64,000 nt of DNA from positions 12,550,031 through 12,614,030 of the forward strand of contig NC_060106.1 of NCBI RefSeq assembly GCF_021155765.1, written 5' to 3'. Shown here one piece after another: positions 56,674 through 64,000 of this stretch. The notes beneath the pieces were generated by a model that saw nothing but the letters and a program-made list of their open reading frames with translations, did no database searches and was not told where the DNA came from. Within the stretch, counting starts at the first letter, position 1; every line of letters begins with the position of its first letter. The position numbers were made by a program, and so were the translations under genes. This stretch comes from Diprion similis (lineage: Eukaryota > Arthropoda > Insecta > Hymenoptera > Diprionidae).

Positions 56674-59253
56674 CTAGTAGTAGTCAGGCTTTCTTCTGTA
56701 ATACAATCGAAAATGACGTGTAAATTTTGAATTCAATTCGAACATCTGAAACATTTGAATCGACGTTTGTATTACCGGATATGGTTTGTCTGGTACATCG
56801 AATCTGTTTCCTTCTAAGGCATAAACACGTTTTACGGTCTCCACAACGTTATTAATTTCAATACACGGTCTTTGAACAAGTTCGAACAGTAATTCGATCA
56901 TCTTTATCAAATTCTGCAGCATATTTGGATCGTTCTCAATTTTACCATCATATGCAAGTTCAATATATCTGTTGTGTTTTTGCAGAATCTTACTGAGCCG
57001 GTTTTTGTTGTGTTGCGTCAAAGTTTGTTTCTGAAATATTGAAGAAATGTTACATAAAGCCAAGGTAACTTCTAAAAGAGGTACAATTCACATCAAAGTT
57101 GACCTTAAATTGAAAAAAGGGTGAAGTTACTTGAAACCATGTACAGTGTGCTCTACCAATAGTGCCGCTTCCCCTATTTTGTGCTTGAACGCTTTCCCCA
57201 CCCATGACCAAGTTTTATTTTCCAATTCGAATTTACCTGATAACTGGGTAATTGGTCATACAAAGGCCATTCTTCTCTACAAGGTGTGCATTCGCAATCG
57301 AAGTAGAATTGCTTTCGAAGTTTCTCCTGTCTCTCGCTCTTCACCGTCAAAGCATAGTGTAGCCCATAATTGTCAAATATCTAGAACAGATATTCGTTGG
57401 TATGGTAATTTCTGGTGTATTCTTACGGAATATCAATTTGTAACATTTATAATCCCATTAGAGACTATGATTAGTAATTTGATAATTATGATTGCAATTT
57501 GATTACCTGTTCACCTTCTGCAATGGGATACAGAGCATATAAAACAATATGTTCGGGGCGAGATTGTCTTGTAACATTTGGATCACAACTATGATTGATG
57601 AGACTATAAAACGGCATCGCTGCAGCTCCACGTTCATAGTCTTCTAGACCACGAAGCTCCCCAAACTAAGAGAAATTGATATAATTTTTACAGAAGCACA
57701 ACTTTTGAATGTAAAGTGCAGTAATTAGTTGATGTTATGCATTATAGAAAGGTTGATATCAGAGTGATTTAAAATTTTAATATGTTCAAATGAAAGTAGA
57801 AAGATCATAATTTAGTCAGCATGTGATATAATCGTACCGAATGAATGTTACTAGGGATTATTTGGAGATGTTTTAATATCAGTCCACCAATGAATGTGGC
57901 TTTGGGGCTTTCGGCCAATGAATCAGTATCTAGCATCAGTTCCTTGTCAAATAGGTTGCTCTCGCGACTTAGTACATACGTTATACACGCAGCATTAAAT
58001 GCCCTTCCAAAAAGGTCTTGTACCGATCGTTTATTGGTATTTGTTACCAGACTGTAAAGGCTACCATACTGATCACTGTGAAACTTCCCATCCTCAGAAA
58101 ACCCTCTGGTACGTGGATCTGAAAATTCATATGGTCATCAACGTCTATTCAAGCTATTCAACGACTTAATTAATACATCATTTCTATTAAGGTTTTCTAA
58201 AGTACCTTCGCTATGATCAATTTTGGCGAGTTTTTTTTTTAATTCCTTCCAGTTCTCTGATTTTTCTGTTGCCACAATAGCTAGTCGCATGCCAAACAAG
58301 CCCTGCATGTGTAATTGTAAATTCAGCAACGACCCCACAACCCCACATTCCACATCATGATATTCGTTCCATGCTTGATCTTTACAAGTGTCTGAACAAT
58401 ACATCGCATAAACACAATATTTGCATGGATGCATGGCCCACGATACTTGCAAGCAATTGGAGCAATGTGTGTAAATGTTTTCAGGCATGAGGATTGAACA
58501 GAACGGTTTTTCTACAGCTAGAATTTCGCCAGGTTTTATTTTACGAGTGGCAACAAGATGTCTACCTAGCTCGTTTGAATACCTTATCGCTAAAGCGTCT
58601 GACGCGCAAGGAACTTCTTTATTCAGACTTGTTATTTCTGGCAATTGATATTCTATTGGTATGGCTGGAAGCTCTATAAATGCACACGGGGCTGAAATAA
58701 AGGTTTTAATCTGATTTTTTAATTTCTTAGTTTTTTCTTCGCTCAAAGACATTTTATCAAGCCAATTTAGAGCTTCTTTGAACGAGGCTTCCGCGTCGGG
58801 TCTGCCTAATGCCGTCAAACATAAACCCTTTCGTTCAAATAATTTTGTTTTCAACTTGTCTGGATATTTTAAACTCAGAGCTCTGTCAATGTCGCCTATT
58901 GATTCTTCATACTTTTCCATTCTGAATAGTGCTGCCGATCTATTGGCATATGCCAACGCTAGTTCCTCTGAAGATTCTATGGCATAGGCAATGCTTTCGG
59001 TATATTTTTCGATCGCTTTATAATCCCATCCTCCGATGAATACTCTGTTTCCTTGTTCTCGCAGTTTTGTCGATTCCTCAGAATTTTTATATTTCGATTC
59101 ATAGGTGGGCAGAAGGTCGTACTTGCTCAGCAATTTCAGTGCAAATATCATCCTTTCTTCGTCAGTTTCAAGTTTCGAAAATCTGTTGACAAGTTCATGG
59201 TTCTCTTTGGTCGCCAGTATTCTATGATTTAAGGTACTCAACAGCTCCTCCAT
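56674..59253 (-). CDS. SMYD4-like SET/MYND protein, copy D
   Basis: Exons 59253-58206, 58118-57838, 57665-57507, 57380-57237 and 57030-56674; 662 residues. The TPR block reads LREQGNRVFIGGWDYKAIEK. The SET N-lobe is GRHLVATRKIKPGEILAVEK. The MYND ligands are CSNC, CKYC, YCSDTC, H and C. The SET core has FYSLINHSCDPNVTRQ, the classic NHSCDPN of the family, and YPIAEGEQ. The post-SET is IFDNYGLHY with CECTPC. It is the most canonical of the array in its active site, so it is the best guess for the ancestral function. The C terminus is about 20 residues longer than in B or C. It lies head-to-head with OSCP1, with starts 1.17 kb apart. Confidence 0.94.
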
Positions 59254-60420
59254 CTGAAGTATAGAAATTCAGTGTCAATGATGATTAGTAAAACGCTTCA
59301 ATATCGTGTATGTTTAATTCATAATTAATACTGTCAAAATAAAGTTGTGAAGAATGTGGAGTGGGAAAATATTATTGTAAACACAAGATCGAGAGATCAA
59401 TGATGAACTAGTACTTTAAATAAACTTTACCATCTATCATTTGCGTATTGGGTGCGATAGGTGTTCTGTACAATTTTTATATTCAACGTTCTACTTTTTA
59501 AGCAAAGATTCTAGTTTGAAAAGAATAGCCAAGCAATGACAACTAAGTCGACTAATACGGTTGTACGAAGACTTACGACTGTCACAGTTCGGAAGGTATT
59601 TTATTATCGCTTAAAACTTTTAAGCTTATCGTAAACTCATTAAAGTAAACGATAAAACAAGTTCGCCGAATTTTAGAGTATACCCAAATAAGCCGGGTAA
59701 CCTAACACATGTGTTATTCTTTTTTTAATTCGGTGCCCATTATTCGACGATGAATGGAGCGGGAATAAAAAAATATATTAAGCACCGTGGCGACTTCTAG
59801 TGGCTTCGATTTCGAAAGTATTTGGTTGTTCTACTCGCTCATTGTTCCGGTATTTCAACTATCAGTACCGGGAATTTCCTTTTACGCACATCTTCCGACG
59901 GAGATAAAGTAGAAACGATTTCATTTGTTACTTCCGCTGGATCTGATTAAGCGCGCGCGTGCGACAACAGAAAAGTATCCGATGTCGCATGGCTGTGAGC
60001 CATGTGGTATCGATGTCGATGTCGATAGTAAGACGCGCGTAAATTTTGAATGAAAGTGTGCGACCGTTCTAATTCTAACTTTGAAATTCTAAAAATTATT
60101 CCGAAATTTATCGCTGCGGTTTTCTTTCTTCTTTCACGTTATGCACATGCATGTACGAGTTATTGATTCATAAGTATAATTCTACCGGCGAAGGTCTTTA
60201 GTCAGATATATCTAGGTATAATACAAATCCTATTCTCTTCGATGCAAATAAAGTATGACTTTCATTACAGCTACGCGCAAACGCGCGCGCTTGTGCAGTG
60301 CCGATATATGCAATGAATTTTTCACTCATTCGTCTAACTCTGAGAGAATAATTAGTCATCTGAAATTTACAGTCAGATTCTCTATTTGTTGCCATTACAA
60401 ATTGATTCAAAGCGACAAAG
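59254..60420. promoter_or_regulatory. Divergent promoter region, SMYD copy D and OSCP1
   Basis: About 1.17 kb between two outward-facing start codons. A GC-richer core with CGCGCGCGTGCG-type sequence lies near 59950 and a GATGTC tandem (GATGTCGATGTCGATAG) near 60011. The sequence right of it is close to the OSCP1 start. The exact transcription starts are not determined. Confidence 0.5.
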
Positions 60421-61869
60421 ATGTCGATGTATACAACCCCGATATTGTACCTGAATATGGGTGGAGAAATGTTGTACGTCTTGCAGCAAAGATTAAATGC
60501 TCAAGGAATTGATTTTAACAAAAGCGTACAAGGCCAGTCAGTCATTGCAGTAGAGAATAATACCGGCACGAGCACCTATACTTTATGCACATTCGAAAAA
60601 ATAAAAATTTAACCACACGCTAATGCATATTGCACATTTTATTCCACTCACGAGTTGTAATCACAAATGGGCTATTTGTTCACTGAAGAATTATATTTTA
60701 TAGTCTTGGATGATGTAACGGCTGCATTATTGAATCCAAAAATTTTGACTACTGTGTTCGAGCCATCTGAACCTACAAGTGCTTCTTGTATTCGATCCAC
60801 TTTGGAATGTGTAGCTTTGTCATCAATTATGAGACTCGACAAAGCAAGTATGGACAAGTTGTTCGATCTAATGATTATGCTGACCAAGTATCAACTCACC
60901 GTGAGCACGGGACCAAGAGAAGTGATTCTTCTGATACTCAATCACATTGATGCTATGCGAGAGATTGCGGTGGATAAGAATGCTCACGAATGCGTTAATT
61001 TAGTGCATCAAATGGTTGTTAATGTAAGGGGTTGAATGTTATGATTTCTTACAGAGATTTTAAAAATACTTATGAGTCATAAATTTACCTTATAGTTGTA
61101 CGGTAACATGACCATGGGCCAAGTTTGGCAAACACGAAAAGACTGTTTGAAGGTCCTCGACGAATATCATGTCAGAGTTTCAGTTCTATTAAGATTGGGT
61201 CTTCAGAATAACGACGCAACCTTCAACATTAATTCTGTACAGTACAATGAGAATTACACAAAGTATCAAGATATGCTTGAAGGCATTAAGCTGAATGACA
61301 CAGATTGCGAAAATTGTGCTATTGGCTCTTTTGCCCTGTTTGGAAATCGTGGTACTATACTTGGAAAAAATGTGTACGTAAATTATGTTTGAGTTTATTT
61401 TTGATAGACGATCGGATTGGCTGTTTCGCGTCAATCGACTTTATCCCTGACAGTGAGTTAAAAATTGCAAGCATCAAAGAAAACTTTTCGATATTTAAAA
61501 ATTTTCAGATATTCTCCTTCATACGGGCAAATACAATGTAGTGCAAGGAATGAGCAACAGTCACCTAAAGATCACGGAATCAGAAGGGAATTAAAGATGC
61601 TCGAGGCCCAATTGGGGGTCAAAGAAGAAGCGCCTGCGAAAACATTTCATCTAAACTTATTTACAGAGAATATTTCTAGCGATGACAAAAATTTGAATAC
61701 TGATGATATGCAGTCCGAAAATACAGATAAAGTTAGTAGCTTGCTTACAGAAGAGCTCAAATCAAATAAGGAATACAAAAACACATTAAATAACATATAC
61801 GCAGACTTTGTTGTAACCGAACAGCAAACCAGCATCAATTTACTAGAATTGCTTGATAAAATTGAATGA
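60421..61869 (+). CDS. OSCP1: OSCP1 (organic solute carrier partner 1) homologue
   Basis: Exons 60421-60532, 60704-61023, 61096-61373 and 61509-61869; 356 residues. The start MSMYTTPILYLNMGGEMLYV is almost identical to vertebrate OSCP1. Exon 2 contains VALSSIMRLDKASMDKLFDL, and exon 3 LYGNMTMGQVWQTRKDCLKV and DEYHVRVSVLLRLGLQNND. The tail has KTFHLNLFTENIS, matching the family's RLNLFT motif. OSCP1 is a conserved cytosolic and ciliary-tissue protein first described through its effect on organic-solute transport. Intron 1 has no usable GT donor in the needed phase. A GC donor (CAAG|GCCAGT at 60533) joined to the AG at 60703 gives SVQ|VLDDVTAALL, which fits the family. AATAAA is at 61892. Confidence 0.92.
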
Positions 61870-62447
61870 ATTTTATTGATACTAAACAGTCAATAAATTT
61901 TCAATAATAACCTACAGGCAGTTAAGAAATATGAGCAGTAATCGTAAGTGTACACATATTTTTTATAGAGTGCAGAGCGTGCACGATTCTTGGGTACCAA
62001 CTTGTTTCATGTTAATGGCATACGACTAGCCATAGCAATAATATAAAATTAAAGAAAATGGTGATATTGAATGGATGCACTGAAATTAAACTTAATAATC
62101 GTAGCTAATAAGTTTAATCCTTGTCCTGTACAACTTTACAAATCTGTACTATGTTTTTGTTTTATTATTATATACATTTTTCTGTAGTACTTGTCCTAGA
62201 TTCATTTGAATTAAATAAAGGACGGGAAATTATATGTTCAAGGTGAAGGTTCACCATGGGCGGATTTATGTAGGGTTCGTTTACGATTGTTTCTTATGGA
62301 AATTGTGAAGCGATATTCCTATTTTCAATAAGTAGTTGAATTTAGAGGTATTTCAATACGTCAATGATTTATGTTAGGGAATTGATATTTACTCTGTCAT
62401 GTGAATTATTAGTAACCGATTCTATCTTAGAGATCCAATGATTTCTT
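61870..62447. other. Convergent 3' region of OSCP1 and MECR
   Basis: A 578 bp AT-rich interval between two converging genes. AATAAA for OSCP1 lies at 61892-61897, 23 bp after its stop. Nothing else seen. Confidence 0.6.
61892..61897 (+). terminator. Polyadenylation signal, OSCP1
   Basis: AATAAA 23 bp after the OSCP1 stop codon. Confidence 0.6.
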
Positions 62448-63935
62448 CTATTCTTTGGTCATATCTAAGACATATTTCAATCCCGTTTTTCCGTCAACGC
62501 TAAGGGTATTCAAAACAGCTTCTTGATACTTGTTGAAAGGAACAATTTTTGCTGCCGGGGCTTTCAAATTCTTTGAAATAAGGAGTTGTGCTAATTCGTC
62601 GTACATTTCCCTGCGCTCTTTCGAATCCATGTTGGAATTTGTCCATGCCGTTGCCCAGAACCCCTTCACAGTTATATTCTAGAAAATAAATGTGAAAATA
62701 GATGATTACTGATTATAGGGTAACGAGCAATCTAACGTATTGTCTTCAAAATCTTTTATAACTCTAAAAAATTTGGGAGACAATTACCTTAAAAATGAGT
62801 GCAGAAGTGGGTACAGTAACCGGCTCTCTAGACATGCCACCGTAAGTAACGATAGTACCATTTTTGTCCAAATGCCTCAGTAGTTCCAACGCGCTTTTGC
62901 CGCCTATACAATTGAGAGCTAATTTCGGTTTTGGTAGTTCATTTTTGAATATCGAAGTTGTCCTTATTTCTTCTTCGGTTAGTACCTGTGTTGCCCCTAA
63001 ATTTATCAGTTCATCCTGAAAAGTATAAGTAGTTTATTATTTAAGTTTTATTATATTGATTTCTGTGTTGAAGCGAAACTCAAAGCACATACTTTCAACT
63101 TTGATATTGTTGGCCTGTCGCGAACGATGCTGACGCACTTAAATCCCCAAACCTTGCAAAGCTGTATAACATTTTGTCCCACAGCTGAATTGCCGCCGTT
63201 TTGAAGAACCAAATCACCCGGTTTCAGGCATTCAAAATCCTTGAGCATTCTATAGGCGGTACATGGGTTAACGTTGAGCATACTTGCTTCCAGGTTTCCC
63301 AACTCCTTTGGAATCTATAAACGAACAAATCATTGACTATTAGTGTTGCAAATTGCGTGCGTTTACTTTGATTTGCACAAGTCTCGGAAGCCCTGCGTTC
63401 AATTTCTATTCCTATGTAAGAGAATGAAATGCCTTTAACAATTCCTGCGAGTCATAGACGGCATGAGTTCTCCACGTGCCGATGTGTCCGCTGTTGGGTA
63501 CGACTTTGTCTCCGAGTTGCAAGTTTTTCACCCCGGCTCCGACTTGTAATATTTCACCGACACCCTCGTTACCAGGTATCGCCGGTAGTGGCGGTTTACT
63601 CGCATATTTTCCTTGAATCGTGTTTATATCAGCTGGATTGACAGGCGATAGAATCCACTTTACAGTGACCTGAAAATGGAATGATTTAAATATTCTTCAG
63701 TCATCATCCGTGAATCGATTACCGGTTTGTTACTCACTTGGTTGTCGCTTGGCTTCGCCAGTTTGTCCGTATTGATAGAAAGAACCTTGATGGGTTCTCC
63801 ATACTCTTCATACCGCAAATATTTCGTCGATATTTCACTGGCACAAGCGCTCATCAAACGGTTCGTGACAAAATCCACATTCAACAGAGATCGCGACGCT
63901 GTCACGAGGTATTTCCTAACCTGTAACGAGGCCAT
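62448..63935 (-). CDS. MECR: Mitochondrial trans-2-enoyl-CoA reductase
   Basis: Exons 63935-63738, 63669-63433, 63314-63093, 63015-62788 and 62678-62448; 371 residues against 373 in human MECR. The N terminus ([20 protein letters not shown]) looks like a mitochondrial presequence. Family blocks: [17 protein letters not shown] with the active-site Tyr, [35 protein letters not shown], the nucleotide-binding [26 protein letters not shown] and [17 protein letters not shown]. It reduces enoyl thioesters in mitochondrial type II fatty acid synthesis, which supplies lipoate precursors. The exon 2 donor appears to be GC (TTAAAG|GCATTT at 63432), because this alone gives the expected QELLK|IPKELG join. 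The start at 63935 is preferred over an upstream in-frame Met at 63986 for its fit to presequences. Confidence 0.95.
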
Positions 63936-64000
63936 GATGCGAATACGCCTCTTCGAATATCGAGTAATATACCAACTGAGTATCAAATTATCATCGATTT

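Overview
The window is animal nuclear DNA and almost certainly insect. Genes are split by short GT-AG introns, most of 60-500 bp. The proteins belong to metazoan families, and one locus encodes a secreted precursor whose core peptide (SLPMYQESRY between dibasic sites) resembles the honey bee brain peptide NVPIYQEPRF. A hymenopteran source is my inference; a sawfly or other early-branching wasp would fit, but I cannot prove it. I saw no retroviral or LTR-type element, no CRISPR and no tRNA or rRNA.

Left third (1-29 kb), densely packed: a ZCCHC24-like zinc-knuckle gene (minus strand, last exon beyond the left edge); a CDKL1/4-type kinase; mitochondrial MTHFD2-type methylenetetrahydrofolate dehydrogenase/cyclohydrolase; glyoxylate/hydroxypyruvate reductase (GRHPR); a TXNDC15-like membrane thioredoxin; a many-fingered C2H2 protein; an orphan rhodopsin-class GPCR; and the spliceosomal cyclophilin PPIL4. 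All but ZCCHC24 lie on the plus strand. The exon chains given close in frame from start to stop.

Middle (29-43 kb), gene-poor: a neuropeptide precursor of the insect prohormone-2/NVP-like kind with a 2.8 kb intron. That intron carries a 252 bp piggyBac-type MITE flanked by TTAA. Then come 3.4 kb of AT-rich spacer with a microsatellite, and an ankyrin-repeat gene.

Right third (43-64 kb): a minus-strand tandem array of SMYD4-like genes (TPR, split SET, MYND, post-SET), with three intact copies sharing one exon layout and one decayed copy lacking its first exon. OSCP1 (plus) sits head-to-head with the last SMYD gene, and mitochondrial enoyl-CoA reductase MECR (minus) sits tail-to-tail with OSCP1. 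Both appear to use one GC-AG intron.

Most loci are housekeeping or conserved genes. The parts most worth a second look are the SMYD4-like array with its pseudogene and its active-site variation, the MITE in the neuropeptide gene, the two GC-AG introns, and an orphan CpG-rich promoter with a spliced-looking first exon near 44.5-45.3 kb.
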